A stretch of 64,000 nt of DNA from Dietzia sp. ANT_WB102 (GTDB lineage Bacteria > Actinomycetota > Actinomycetes > Mycobacteriales > Mycobacteriaceae): contig NZ_VOBA01000002.1 in assembly GCF_008369165.1 (NCBI RefSeq), positions 248,001 through 312,000 on the forward strand, given 5' to 3'. Each line of letters opens with the position of its first letter. Position 1 is the first letter of the stretch. Shown in pieces: positions 10,301 through 16,303 of this stretch. Position numbers and translations under genes: made by a program. The notes beneath the pieces were generated by a model. That model did not search any database and was not told where the DNA came from. It worked only from the letters and a program-made list of their open reading frames with translations.

Positions 10301-10795
10301 CTGACCCAGATGCTGCGGTCGGGCACCCTGCCGCCGAACCGGGCGCTGGACTGCGTCGACGACGTGCTCGACCGGCACCGGCACCTGGTGTGGCTGCGGG
10401 AGACCCTGCAGCTGGGCGGTGACCTGCCGCTCAAGGCCGGTCTGCTCACCTCGCTGGGCTTCGGACACGTCTCGGGCCTCATCGCCGTCGCCCACCCGGA
10501 GGCCTTCCACCGGGCGGTCGCCGCGGAGTACGGGCAGGACGAGGCCGAGCGCATCCGCGAGGCCGGCCTGCGGCGCGAGCGTGAGGGCGCCCGTCGTCTG
10601 ACCGACGCCATCCATGGCGGGGAGGCGCTCTACGCCCGCCCCGAGGCGCGTCGACTGGGCGAAGGGTCGGCCGACGAGGTCAAGGAGCGTGAGGCCGCGG
10701 TCCTGCTGGATCCGGCCGCGCGTCTCGACGCCGACGGCGTCCTCGCGGCTGCCGGATACCCGGACACCGGGACCGCGGAGATCTCCGGGCGGTGA
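1361..10795 (+). CDS. fas: Type I fatty acid synthase (single-chain FAS-I)
   Basis: A 3144-residue multifunctional enzyme that makes acyl-CoAs de novo from acetyl- and malonyl-CoA, supplying membrane lipid and mycolate precursors; M. tuberculosis Fas is about 3070 residues. Domains are in the fungal/mycobacterial order: acetyltransferase with GHSQG (Ser155); FMN enoyl reductase from 'GMTPTTVDP' (about 430) with 'GGRAGGHHSWED' (about 575-585); MaoC-like dehydratase 'SGDHNPIHV' (about 1270); malonyl/palmitoyl transferase GHSIGEY (Ser1479); ACP, where Ser1870 in 'DGVSSRRNQ' aligns with the phosphopantetheine serine of yeast FAS; ketoreductase 'VVTGAGKGSIAAA' (about 2177); ketosynthase with Cys2775 ('VAACATTA'), His2927 ('KHDTSTKAND') and His2968 ('LTGHAKGG'). 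A Pro/Ala-rich linker at about 1790-1830 precedes the ACP. The GTG start has AAGGAG upstream. The stop overlaps acpS. No frameshift or missing catalytic residue is seen. Confidence 0.98.
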   Translation: MTIDDRDLTPRPLDTGFAARSGARALADELREGTAYALAFGGQGIAWRDALSDLIDGTGIGPELQDLVDASVALTEPVHDEMAVVRTHGFRPIEWANTTTGEDEDGADLPDDASLSAAAVSLPAVLLTQMGALRALAAEGLDVNDTAPAAVVGHSQGVLALESVETFGSIDDRLLAVAELIGAAATLVGRRVGLFRRGDASPMVGVSGIDGEGLRTLVDELFGDVDASIRPTVSIKNAQRRHVVVGRPDDLEELRRHCADLEAESRRRREAKLTGGEIFAPVFDPLDVEVGFHHPAMAPAVDVVTRWAELCGLDAERATHLARQVFAEPVDWVEEMAGTLHTGAQWILDMGPGEALTRLNRSVIRGQGVGVVAAATRGGLRNLFTPGATPPIERPWTAFQPQLVTLPDGSVHVETSFTRLTGCSPILLAGMTPTTVDPAIVAAAANAGHWAELAGGGQVTEAIFAENTQRLTELLEPGRSAQFNSLFLDPYLWKLQVGGKRLVQRARAAGVPFDGVIVTAGIPELDESVALIEELTEAGLRHVSFKPGTVAQIRQVVRIAAEVPHMPVIVQVEGGRAGGHHSWEDLDALLLSTYAMLRERPNVVLCVGGGIGTPERAADYLTGSWANAHGYPAMPVDGILVGTAAMATLEATTSPQVKQMLVDTVGVDAWVGAGQAEGGMASGRSQLGADIHEIDNTAARTGRLLDEVAGDAEAVAARRDEIIAAINGTAKPYFGDLDSMTYEQWLRRFVELSLAPGVSVDGSTTHTTDDFDLGADFGGDVADCTRSVWLDPTIRERFHRMVQRTEARLDAADTGRIVSAFPRIEMMERPAEVIATLTARYPELADAVLHPADAVEFLDICRMPGKPVPFVPVVDGDVRRWWRSDSLWQAHDPRYDADAVCIIPGTTAVAGINRVDEPVGDLLDRFEAATVERVSGYMPSAEAVSSRRRGTVTTATGPVADVLNSPDVTWAGRLVVSPVHRLGVLHAWEIDADGIGRHSVSGAVLTPAADGQTVDLTVPIGPTEMTITMTLGDVATGAAPIVTDEAAEAAMRTLLATAAGVGRGGAGGAAIAELPQVRDGVATAAFTFEPTLAIDHTGVTAGTLPTSLVPSAGVPDALVGAAWPAVFAVLGETHRPRGNGTVVEGLLDLVHLDHGVRMHAALPEQETDLVVVARSSGVRDTDLGRVVEVSVDVATEAADGSRTPLCTLSERFAIRGRTGRAEVGDPRPAGGALVTRSGAVVEPAETSRQQRVSTTLTAPHDMTAFALVSGDHNPIHVSDTAAELAGLGGVIVHGMWLSAAAQHAVQASDGKTPALRISGWTARMLAPVRPGDHITVRAVQTGRHAGGQVLEVTCTVDGATVMAATALTEAPRTVYAFPGQGIQAKGMGMEGRTRCPAAREIWDRADKHTREALGFSILALVRENPTEVTVRGEVHRHPDGVLYLTQFTQVAMACLAVAQRAELEADGLLVDDAYFAGHSIGEYDALAAISGVLELEPLLEIVFQRGSTMHQLVPRDAQGRSDYRMAAIRPSQMGISDDEIADWVADVARESGEFIEIVNYNLAGSQYALAGTVAGCAALEKAVERELAVSGGKNAFILVPGIDVPFHSTVLRGGVPDFRATLDALIPHDIDISVLVGRYVPNLVPRLFSLERDFVQEIADLVPAESLAEVLANWDEWAATPTRLGRLLLVELLAWQFASPVRWIETQELFFTPVERGGLGIECFIEVGVANAPTVANLASKTLDLPTHRGPRAQVINIERDSATLYGTLPPSVEVDDDEVGAGDGSASTPVADQAAPTDPAPAVNTPGTAGADRSESAAPAAAAPGAPRPDDLDFGAPAATRILVALRTKVRPEQIASGDSIETLCDGVSSRRNQLLLDLGTELSLGAIDGAAEADFPTLADQVSRLARGYAPFGPVLSDAVGEALRAVLGRTGKRAAYITERVTGPWELGPGWAQHVIAEIALGTRDGASIRGGDLATLDASGVKDVAGLDSLIDAAVSAVGAAHGVSVAMPSSGAGGGGVVDSAALTEFADEITGADGVLARAARGVLTRLGHLEPEAVDLLAEADPDSELADLVAAELGADWRRVVAPAFDAGRAVLMDDRWASAREDLARLWTRSDVPADAADAFCGAGEIVAEQARWWAARATDARRDALASAYREISEAAAEQFVGEYAGDVAVVTGAGKGSIAAAVTGRLLAGGATVVATTSNLDQSKLAFFKDLYRSNARGDAALWVLPANLTSYSDVDALVEWVGSEHAESAGGQTTVLKPALTPTLLFPFAAPRVQGSMADAGPRAETEMRVLLWGVEKLVAGLGAIGADTDVDSRLHVVLPGSPNRGMFGGDGAYGEAKAALDAMIAKWGSEKSWSERVTFVHAIIGWVRGTGLMGHNDPLVEAVEAAGVSTWSTAEMAAELLRWCTPDFRSAAGDAPVTVDLTGGLGTADLDMSALAADRPAAGTEASTEDAAGTIAALPSLPTVTVDERPEWGEVTQQLEDMVVMVGAGEVGPYGSARTRFEVETTGDLTAAGVVELAWSTGLITWEDSPRAGWTVTESGDPIDEADIAERFHDEVLARVGVRTYADDSRAEMFAGTSPQLTSVFLPEDLSFVVDDEAQARAYQSDDPENTVVTRSEDGEWTVTRKAGTEIRVPRRATLTRVVGGQIPTGFDPTAWGIPADMVSGIDRVAAWNLVATVDAFISSGFTPAELLAHVHPADVANTQGTGMGGMTSMRSLYIDGILGRSRANDTLQEALPNVVAAHVMQSYVGGYGSMVHPVAACATTAVSVEEGFDKIRAGKAEFVVAGGFDDLSTEGIQGFADMSATADSAAMAAKGIDERHYSRANDRRRGGFVESQGGGTILLARGDVAARMGLPVTGVVAWAGSYADGAHTSIPAPGLGALGAGRGGRRSPLARGLAQLGLTADDVAVVSKHDTSTKANDPNESDLHERLAAAIGRSEGNPLFVVSQKSLTGHAKGGAAAFQLIGLTQMLRSGTLPPNRALDCVDDVLDRHRHLVWLRETLQLGGDLPLKAGLLTSLGFGHVSGLIAVAHPEAFHRAVAAEYGQDEAERIREAGLRREREGARRLTDAIHGGEALYARPEARRLGEGSADEVKEREAAVLLDPAARLDADGVLAAAGYPDTGTAEISGR

Positions 10796-11289
10796 CGACC
10801 GGGGTGAGAGGCGTCGGGGTCGACATCGTTGACCTCGGCGCCTTCGCCGCGTCGCTGGCCGAACCGGGGACGCGCCTCACCAGGGCCTTCTCGGCCACCG
10901 AGCGCAGGCAGTGTCGGGAACGTGCCGAGTCCCGCGGGGCCGTGCCGGGAGAGGCGACGTCGTCGTCCCTGGCGGCCGGTCCCGCCCGCCTCGACGACCC
11001 GCTGACCCGTCACCTCGCTGCCCGCTGGGCGGCTAAGGAGGCAGTGGTCAAGGCGTGGTCGGCGGCGCTGTACGGTGCGCCGCCACCTATCCCTCCGGAC
11101 CTGCTGCGGTGGGCGGAGATCGAGACGGTGTGTGATGCCTGGGGACGGCCCACGGTGAGGCTCGGCGGAGAGGTGGCCCGGTACGTGTCCTCGACCGTGG
11201 GCGAGGGCGCGCGGTGGAACGTCTCACTGAGTCACGATGGTGGGTCGGCGATCGCGTTCGTCATCCTCGAGGGCCCGGCCGCGGGGTAG
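10792..11289 (+). CDS. acpS: Holo-[acyl-carrier-protein] synthase
   Basis: A 165-residue phosphopantetheinyl transferase of the AcpS family that transfers 4'-phosphopantetheine from CoA to the ACP serine of the FAS just upstream. The N-terminal 'GVGVDIVDL' supplies the Mg2+-binding Asp and 'RWAAKEAVVKA' (about residues 80-90) supplies the second metal-binding Glu and the CoA-contacting Lys. It is somewhat longer than the usual ~130 residues owing to an insertion around residues 40-70. The GTG start overlaps the fas stop as GTGA, so the two are translationally coupled and the modifying enzyme is made with its substrate. It converges on the TetR gene at 11363 with only 73 bases between, in which I see no clear hairpin terminator. 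Confidence 0.95.
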   Translation: MTTGVRGVGVDIVDLGAFAASLAEPGTRLTRAFSATERRQCRERAESRGAVPGEATSSSLAAGPARLDDPLTRHLAARWAAKEAVVKAWSAALYGAPPPIPPDLLRWAEIETVCDAWGRPTVRLGGEVARYVSSTVGEGARWNVSLSHDGGSAIAFVILEGPAAG

Positions 11290-11362
11290 CGGTCGCCAAC
11301 GAGTGTGCCGCAATGCGGTGCGCCCCGAGCCGATGCCCGCCCGCCGGGCCCGACTGCCTGGA

Positions 11363-12133
11363 TCAGTCCGCCTGGGCTTCCTTTTCCGCCAGCCACAGGT
11401 AGGCGGTGAGCATCCGCTTGAGTTCGGTGACGGTGGCGTCGTGGATGTCCTCGCCGCCCGCCGAGCCGACGCCCGCGCTGGAGGAGACGACGCCACCGTC
11501 GCTGATGCCGGCGTTGGTGACGGGGCTGGCGCTCACCGAGAAGTTGAGCATCGAGTACGACACGTGCACGAGCACCTCGGCCATGAACGCCCGACGCTCA
11601 CGCTCGGTGGCGGGCATGAGCGGGGCAAGGACGCTGGCGATCATCCGGGCGATCTCGCGTTCGTTCACGGCCGCCGTGGCGCGGGTGGCAGGGGTGGCCT
11701 GGGTGGCCAGCCAGACCGCTCGCCGGGAGGGATCTCGCAACCACAGGTCGGCCAGGTGGTCGAGGAAATCGTTGAGCAACTCCGGCCAGTCCAACGCCGG
11801 GATCTTCTGCGCGAACCGCTCGACTTCCTCGATCACGCCGTGGGCGTCCTGGCGATCCAACTCGCAGACGAGCACATACTTGTTGGCGAAGAACTGGTAG
11901 AGCGTCCCGATCGGTACCCCCGCACGCGAGGCGACCTCCTCGCAGGTGAACGAGTCGAAGCCCTCCTCGACGAGCACTTCCCGGGCGGACGAGAGCAGTG
12001 CCTGGAACTTCCTCCGGCTGCGTTCCTGAATGGGACGGCGGCGGGGGACCAGGATGTTCGGTTCGTCCTGGACGGCCTCATCGCCGGGATCCCGTGTCTG
12101 CTCGTGGGCGCCCTCGGGCGATTCGTTGGTCAT
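11363..12133 (-). CDS. TetR/AcrR family transcriptional regulator
   Basis: A 256-residue DNA-binding regulator. A disordered acidic N-terminus (1-30) with a basic patch 'RRRPIQERSRRKF' leads into the TetR helix-turn-helix: 'FTCEEVASRAGVPIGTLYQFF' spans about residues 62-82. The remaining helical ligand-binding domain has no recognisable ligand signature; the tail includes a Gly/Ser-rich insertion near 'SSSAGVGSAGG'. The start is taken at ATG 12133, 8 bases after the bcp stop, so it is the second gene of a bcp operon; an upstream in-frame extension lacks support because it would overlap bcp. It converges with acpS, which makes a role in lipid or fatty acid control possible by position only. 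It is not the recognised orthologue of mycobacterial FasR, as far as I can tell. Confidence 0.88.
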   Translation of the reverse strand: MTNESPEGAHEQTRDPGDEAVQDEPNILVPRRRPIQERSRRKFQALLSSAREVLVEEGFDSFTCEEVASRAGVPIGTLYQFFANKYVLVCELDRQDAHGVIEEVERFAQKIPALDWPELLNDFLDHLADLWLRDPSRRAVWLATQATPATRATAAVNEREIARMIASVLAPLMPATERERRAFMAEVLVHVSYSMLNFSVSASPVTNAGISDGGVVSSSAGVGSAGGEDIHDATVTELKRMLTAYLWLAEKEAQAD

Positions 12134-12141
12134 GGGTGAGG

Positions 12142-12648
12142 TCAGCCCTCCACGGGTTCGGACTCTGGCAGCTCGATTCCGAGCATCTTGGCGACCATCG
12201 CCACGTGGCCCTTCGCCCGGACGTTGTACCGGGCCAGGGACACAGTGCCGTCGGGCTCTACGACGAAGGTCGAGCGGATCACGCCCATCACGGTCTTGCC
12301 GTAGTTCTTCTTCTCGCCGTAGGCGCCCCACGCGGCGAGCATCGTCTTGTCCGGGTCGGACAGGAGCGGGAACGTGATGCCGTGCTTGTCGCGGAACCGC
12401 TGGAGCTTCTCTGGGGCGTCGGGGGAGACGCCCACGACTCCGAGGCCGGCGTTGGCCAATTCCTGCAGCGCGTTCTCGAAGTCCACGGTCTCCGTGGTGC
12501 AGCCCGGCGTCATCGCGGCCGGGTAGACGTACAGCAGGACCCTCCCGTGCTCCGCGAGGAGCCCCTCGAGCGACGTGGGCGTCCCGTCGGCGTCGGGGAG
12601 GGTGAAGGCGGGGGCCGTCTGGCCCACCTCGAGCCGTGGTGCGGTCAC
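12142..12648 (-). CDS. bcp: Thioredoxin-dependent thiol peroxidase (Bcp/PrxQ family)
   Basis: A 168-residue cytoplasmic peroxiredoxin that reduces hydrogen peroxide and organic hydroperoxides. The signature PxxxTxxC is present as 'PAAMTPGC' with peroxidatic Cys50. The resolving cysteine that many PrxQ/Bcp proteins carry five residues later is absent (Val55), so this looks like a one-Cys form resolved by an external thiol. I start it at GTG 12648 because AGGAG lies 5-6 bases upstream; the longer frame begins with TTG at 12690 and has no ribosome binding site. It is divergent from the DUF3618 gene and is followed by the TetR regulator after an 8-base gap, suggesting one transcript. Confidence 0.94.
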   Translation of the reverse strand: MTAPRLEVGQTAPAFTLPDADGTPTSLEGLLAEHGRVLLYVYPAAMTPGCTTETVDFENALQELANAGLGVVGVSPDAPEKLQRFRDKHGITFPLLSDPDKTMLAAWGAYGEKKNYGKTVMGVIRSTFVVEPDGTVSLARYNVRAKGHVAMVAKMLGIELPESEPVEG

Positions 12649-12798
12649 CGGTGCTCCTGGGGGTCGAGTCGGGGCGTCGGACTCTTTCAACCTATCCGAT
12701 GCTTCGGCGCACGGCGCGGATCCACTCCGGGTGCAGTAGCGTGGGCGGGGTCAAGAACCCGCGGGATACCCCGCGGACGAGCGATCGACGGAGGTCTC

Positions 12799-13074
12799 GT
12801 GTCCAGGAGTTACGACAGCATCGAAGGCGACATCGCCAAGGCGCGTGACGATCTCGCGACGACCTTGGACGAGATCATCGACCGGGTCAACCCCAAGAAC
12901 CTCGCGGCCGAAGGCAAGGAGCGCGCCACCGCTGCCCTCAAGGACCCGCGCGTCCTTGCGGTGCTCGGGGGTATCGCAACGCTGGTCGTGGGCGGGATAA
13001 CCGTGTCTATGGTCAACAAGCGCAAGGAACGTCAGCGCATCGAGGCCTACCTGGCGGCCCGTCGGGCCCTCTGA
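12799..13074 (+). CDS. DUF3618 family small membrane protein
   Basis: A 91-residue protein: a helical, charged N-terminal half ('IEGDIAKARDDLATTLDEIIDRVNP', quoted here only in part) typical of DUF3618, one transmembrane helix at about residues 52-72, and a short basic tail rich in Lys/Arg/Glu. Such proteins are anchored in the actinobacterial membrane with the helical part in the cytoplasm; function is unknown. The GTG start at 12799 has GGAGG upstream, and the long open frame preceding it runs antisense through bcp and is not coding. A strong hairpin terminator follows at 13118. It is divergent from bcp, as in mycobacteria by my recollection. Confidence 0.85.
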   Translation: MSRSYDSIEGDIAKARDDLATTLDEIIDRVNPKNLAAEGKERATAALKDPRVLAVLGGIATLVVGGITVSMVNKRKERQRIEAYLAARRAL

Positions 13075-13117
13075 GGCGACCGCAGGTTCGTCCGTCGGAG
13101 CTGTTGCCCAGCGCCAG

Positions 13118-13172
13118 AGAGCGTTCCGCGCACCCCACCACCTGGGACGTGCGCGGGACGCTCTTCTTTTTC
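13118..13172 (+). terminator. Intrinsic terminator after DUF3618 gene
   Basis: A 15-base stem beginning AGAGCG pairs with a segment ending CGCTCT (one G-T wobble), with a 17-base loop, followed directly by TCTTTTT. This is a classical rho-independent terminator on the plus strand. Confidence 0.85.
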
Positions 13173-13245
13173 CCTTGACGCCATCCGGCGACTCGTCGGC
13201 CAGCTCTCAGCGGACGACCCGGCACGCGGGGAACTCTCGGCCGAC

Positions 13246-13275
13246 AAAAAGGTCCCGGGTCGTGGACCCGGGACC
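13246..13275 (-). terminator. Intrinsic terminator after tRNA-Lys
   Basis: GGTCCCGGGT and ACCCGGGACC pair around a 5-base loop and, read on the minus strand, are followed by five T residues. It lies just beyond the 3' end of tRNA-Lys. Confidence 0.85.
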
Positions 13276-13285
13276 TTCTCTTATG

Positions 13286-13358
<73 letters not shown>

Positions 13359-13559
13359 TTGCTTGGTGCGAGAGAAACAGTAACAGCAGCCGCGTCAGAT
13401 CACGAAATCGCCTGGTCGGGAGGGGTGAACCGGGGTTGAAGTCGCTACCGCCCCAGGTCATTCGATATGGAGCGCGGGCATGTGACCAGGCATACTGAGG
13501 AGGACATCCCCTCGGTCGTGGCCGCGGCCGGGAGGAAGCGAAGTCGGAAGGGGCCATTG

Positions 13560-14792
13560 GTGAACGTCAGCACAACGGATCGGACGGGGCGGCGAACGAC
13601 CGGAATCCGGTCGAGGGCCCGACTCGGACTGGCCGTGGTGTTCACCGGGGCCCTCCTCCTCACCGGCTGCACCATCGGCGACGGCGGGGCGCAGGGGAGC
13701 CAGGTCGCGGAGGAGACCGCGGACCCGTCTGCCGTGATCGACCTGTCGGTCGCGGACGGCGCCACCGACGCCAACCCAGCTGAGCCCGTGGTGGTCAGCG
13801 CCGAGGGCGGCAGGTTCGACTCGGTCGTCGTGCGCAATCCCGAGGGCGTGCAGGTCCAGGGTGAATTCAACCCCGACCTCACGGAGTGGCGGACCACCGA
13901 GGACCTCGGGTACGGCCGGCAGTACACGCTGGAATCGACCGCAACTGACGAGGCCGGCCTGGTCACCCGCAGGAGCGCCACCTTCACCACGCTGACGCCG
14001 GAGATCATGACGGCGGCGTACCTGACCACGGGCGAGGGGTCTGTGGTGGGGATCGGCCAGCCGGTCGCGGTGATGTTTGACGAGCCGATCGCGGATCGTC
14101 GCGCGGCTCAGGACAACATCCACATCAAGACCGAGCCCGAGGTCGAAGGCGCGTTCTACTGGGTTTCGAACCAGGAGGTCCGCTGGCGTCCGGCCGAGTA
14201 CTGGGCCCCCGGCACCAAGATCGACGTCAACGTCGACATCTACGGCGAGGACCTCGGCGGCGGGATGTACGGGCAGCAGGACGCCCACAGTGCCTTCGAG
14301 ATCGGCGACGCCGTGATCTCGAGGGTGGATGATTCCACCAAGCAGATCGTGGTCGAGCGCAACGGTGAAGTCATCAAAACCATGCCCACCTCGATGGGCA
14401 AGGCCGGTACCCCGACCCCCAACGGGGTCTACGTCATCGGGGAGAAGCACGCCTCGATGATTATGGACTCCTCAACCTACGGAGTCCCCGCGGACTCGGC
14501 CGACGGCTACCGGACACCGGTGCAGTACGCGACCCGGATGTCCTACAGCGGCATCTTCCTCCACGCCGCGCCGTGGTCGGTGTGGGCGCAGGGCAGCCAG
14601 AACACGAGCCATGGTTGTCTCAACGTCACCACCGGCGACGCGAAGTGGTTTTACGACAATGCCAAGCGAGGCGACATCTTCGAGGTATCCGGAACCGTAG
14701 GCGACACGCTGCCGGGCTGGGATGGTCTGGGCGACTGGAACGTCCCGTGGGAGACCTGGAAGGCCGGCAACGCCGACCGGGGCGCGTCCTGA
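13560..14792 (+). CDS. L,D-transpeptidase, lipoprotein (Ldt family)
   Basis: A 410-residue peptidoglycan cross-linking enzyme that forms 3-3 links between stem peptides outside the membrane. A signal sequence with lipobox 'LLLTGC' puts the lipidated cysteine at residue 37. Ig-like domains (about 60-275) precede the YkuD catalytic domain, whose motif 'SHGCLNV' supplies His351 and catalytic Cys353. This is the architecture of mycobacterial LdtMt2-type enzymes. I take the GTG at 13560 (GGAAGGGG about seven bases upstream), which makes a normal lipoprotein signal; an ATG at 13467 would add 31 residues before it without a ribosome binding site. The following small gene begins 3 bases after the stop. 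Confidence 0.93.
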   Translation: MNVSTTDRTGRRTTGIRSRARLGLAVVFTGALLLTGCTIGDGGAQGSQVAEETADPSAVIDLSVADGATDANPAEPVVVSAEGGRFDSVVVRNPEGVQVQGEFNPDLTEWRTTEDLGYGRQYTLESTATDEAGLVTRRSATFTTLTPEIMTAAYLTTGEGSVVGIGQPVAVMFDEPIADRRAAQDNIHIKTEPEVEGAFYWVSNQEVRWRPAEYWAPGTKIDVNVDIYGEDLGGGMYGQQDAHSAFEIGDAVISRVDDSTKQIVVERNGEVIKTMPTSMGKAGTPTPNGVYVIGEKHASMIMDSSTYGVPADSADGYRTPVQYATRMSYSGIFLHAAPWSVWAQGSQNTSHGCLNVTTGDAKWFYDNAKRGDIFEVSGTVGDTLPGWDGLGDWNVPWETWKAGNADRGAS

Positions 14793-14795
14793 TCC

Positions 14796-14996
14796 GTGGA
14801 CATGACCAGGCTCGGCCTGTGGATCGGCATCGGTGTGGGCCTCGGGGTTGCCGTCGGGGTCGTCTTGGGCAACATCTCCCTGGGTGTGGCGTTGGGGCCG
14901 GCGATCGGCGTCGTGGTCTGGGCGATCGAGTCGGCAGGCCGTAAGAATCGCCCGCCGGATGTTTCGGACGATGCGGACGGTCCCCGCTCGGACTGA
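14796..14996 (+). CDS. Small hydrophobic protein of unknown function
   Basis: A 66-residue protein starting at GTG 14796 (an in-frame ATG follows at 14802), 3 bases after the L,D-transpeptidase stop. Residues about 8-45 form one or two Gly/Val-rich membrane-spanning segments ('GIGVGLGVAVGVVLG' and 'GVALGPAIGVVVWAI'), followed by a short charged tail. It resembles the small glycine-zipper-like membrane proteins common in actinobacteria. Its tight spacing suggests co-transcription with the transpeptidase. No function is known to me. Confidence 0.65.
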   Translation: MDMTRLGLWIGIGVGLGVAVGVVLGNISLGVALGPAIGVVVWAIESAGRKNRPPDVSDDADGPRSD

Positions 14997-15011
14997 CGGC
15001 CATCGGCTGTC

Positions 15012-15358
15012 GTGCACGAGCGACCTCATGACCTCGCGCGCGAGGTCAGCAACATCACCGACCTGGCCCACGGCCGCCGGCTCACCCCGGCCGCCGTGGG
15101 CTGGTCTCGTTCACCCGTGCACCGCACGCAGATCGCGGGTGGGGCCGCACCAAACGGTGGGAGTGCTGGGGTGTGACGGATTCGTGCCCGCATCGGCGGG
15201 CGTGGGTGAGGACGCGTGGCTATCGAGGTCGATGACGACGATCGAGGCTCCACCTGGATTCGTGTGCAGGCTCTGGGCGGGCGCTTCGACGCCACGCTGA
15301 CGCCGATGACGGGTCGGAGATCTTGCTCGACGGATTGGTCGACTGGGCCGAGCAGTAG
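15012..15358 (+). pseudogene. Decayed DUF2804 family gene (frameshifts and internal deletion)
   Basis: Three pieces of a DUF2804 protein are visible in different frames. The first frame (from 15012) reads '...RRLTPAAVGWSRSPVHRTQ', then near 15138 the reading continues one frame over as 'GWGRTKRWECWGVTD', matching the conserved N-terminal motif of that family. From 15216 a third stretch reads 'EVDDDDRGSTWIRVQALGG', and the end (15308-15358) in another frame reads 'GSEILLDGLVDWAEQ' and stop, like the family C-terminus. About 115 codons remain of a family normally over 300 residues. The assignment of the family is from memory of its motifs; the disruption is seen directly. Confidence 0.6.
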
Positions 15359-15404
15359 CGCAACCGCTGGTAACCGTCGGCGGGGCAACGCCTGTCCGCG
15401 CGAT

Positions 15405-15440
15405 GAAAGCAGGGCCCGGACCGTGAGGTCCGGGCCCTGC
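15405..15440 (-). terminator. Intrinsic terminator after tRNA-His
   Basis: GCAGGGCCCGGAC pairs perfectly with GTCCGGGCCCTGC at 15409-15440 and is followed on the minus strand by TTTC. It lies seven bases from the tRNA-His 3' end. Confidence 0.75.
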
Positions 15441-15446
15441 GCTAGG

Positions 15447-15520
15447 GGTGGCTGACGGGGCTCGAACCCGCGACATCCAGAATCACAATCTGGTGCTCTA
15501 CCAGCTGAACTACAGCCACC
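15447..15520 (-). tRNA. tRNA-His (anticodon GTG)
   Basis: A 74-base cloverleaf on the minus strand, including the encoded G at position -1 that pairs with the discriminator C, which is specific to tRNA-His. The anticodon loop is TTGTGAT and the T-arm has GTTCGAGCC. CCA is not encoded. Confidence 0.96.
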
Positions 15521-15592
15521 ACCGCCGCCCTCGCGGACAGCGCTCACGACTTTACCCCGTCGATACCGTCGCCGGGAAATCGGCAGGTCGGC

Positions 15593-16249
15593 TCAGTTGA
15601 TGGCGGGCAGTTCCGCGGCGGCCCGCTTGACGTCGTCGCTGGTCGGGCCGGGGTGTGGCACGAAGGCGGTGGCGCGGTAGTACTCGAGCTCGCGGATCGA
15701 CTCCTTGATGTCAGCCAGCGCGCGGTGTGACATGCCCTTCTCTGGCTGGCCGAAGTAGATGCGCGGGTACCAGCGGCGGCACAGCTCTTTGATGGAGCTG
15801 ACGTCGATCATCCGGTAGTGCAGGTAGGCGTTCAGCTCGGGCATATCGCGGGCGAGGAACGCGCGGTCCGTTCCGATCGAGTTGCCCGCCAGGGGAGCCG
15901 ATCCGGACACCGGGACCCACTCGCGGATGTAGGCCAGGACCAGTTTCTCGGCCTCGGCGATCGTCATCGTCGATTCGCGGATCTCCTCGGTCAGGCCGGA
16001 CGAGGCGTGCATGTCGCGCACGACCGGGACCATCGCGTCGAGCGCGGCGTCGGAGGCGTGAATGACGATGTCGATCCCGTCACCGAGAACGTTGAGCTCG
16101 GAGTCGGTCACCAGTGCGGCGATCTCCACCAGCGCGTCGGACGAAGTGTCGAGGCCGGTCATCTCGCAGTCGATCCAGACAATCCGGTCGTTCTTGGACT
16201 CCTGGTGTGGCGTCGGCGCGGGCGTCGGAACAGTGGTCGGATCTGGCAT
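15593..16249 (-). CDS. orn: Oligoribonuclease
   Basis: A 218-residue DEDDh 3'-5' exoribonuclease that degrades RNA dinucleotides and short oligonucleotides to mononucleotides at the end of RNA decay, and pGpG from cyclic-di-GMP breakdown. Catalytic motifs are seen in order: 'WIDCEMTGL' (ExoI, Asp and Glu), '[11 protein letters not shown]' (ExoII, Asp), and '[11 protein letters not shown]' (ExoIII, His and Asp). The N-terminus has an extra Pro/Thr-rich stretch of about 20 residues. Two adjacent ATGs occur (16252 and 16249); I choose the second because TATAGT ends six bases before it, the leaderless spacing, and there is no ribosome binding site. It is divergent from the HerA-like gene at 16304. 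Confidence 0.96.
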   Translation of the reverse strand: MPDPTTVPTPAPTPHQESKNDRIVWIDCEMTGLDTSSDALVEIAALVTDSELNVLGDGIDIVIHASDAALDAMVPVVRDMHASSGLTEEIRESTMTIAEAEKLVLAYIREWVPVSGSAPLAGNSIGTDRAFLARDMPELNAYLHYRMIDVSSIKELCRRWYPRIYFGQPEKGMSHRALADIKESIRELEYYRATAFVPHPGPTSDDVKRAAAELPAIN

Positions 16250-16255
16250 CATTCG

Positions 16256-16261
16256 ACTATA
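16256..16261 (-). promoter_or_regulatory. -10 element of leaderless orn promoter
   Basis: Read on the minus strand, TATAGT is followed by six bases and then the ATG at 16249. The element is close to the consensus TANNNT and is the only start signal for orn. Confidence 0.55.
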
Positions 16262-16303
16262 TCGCCGTCCACCGGCACCCCCGTCGTCCAAGGAGAGCAG
16301 CGC

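Noticed and set aside
7307-10615. 1102-residue open frame on the minus strand inside fas
   Set aside because: It is the antisense of conserved FAS domains. Long open reverse frames are expected in high-GC coding DNA, and the protein is low-complexity Arg/Gly/His without domain motifs.
12649-12690. Bcp N-terminal extension from TTG at 12690
   Set aside because: The GTG at 12648 has AGGAG at good spacing and gives the standard Bcp length, whereas the TTG has none.
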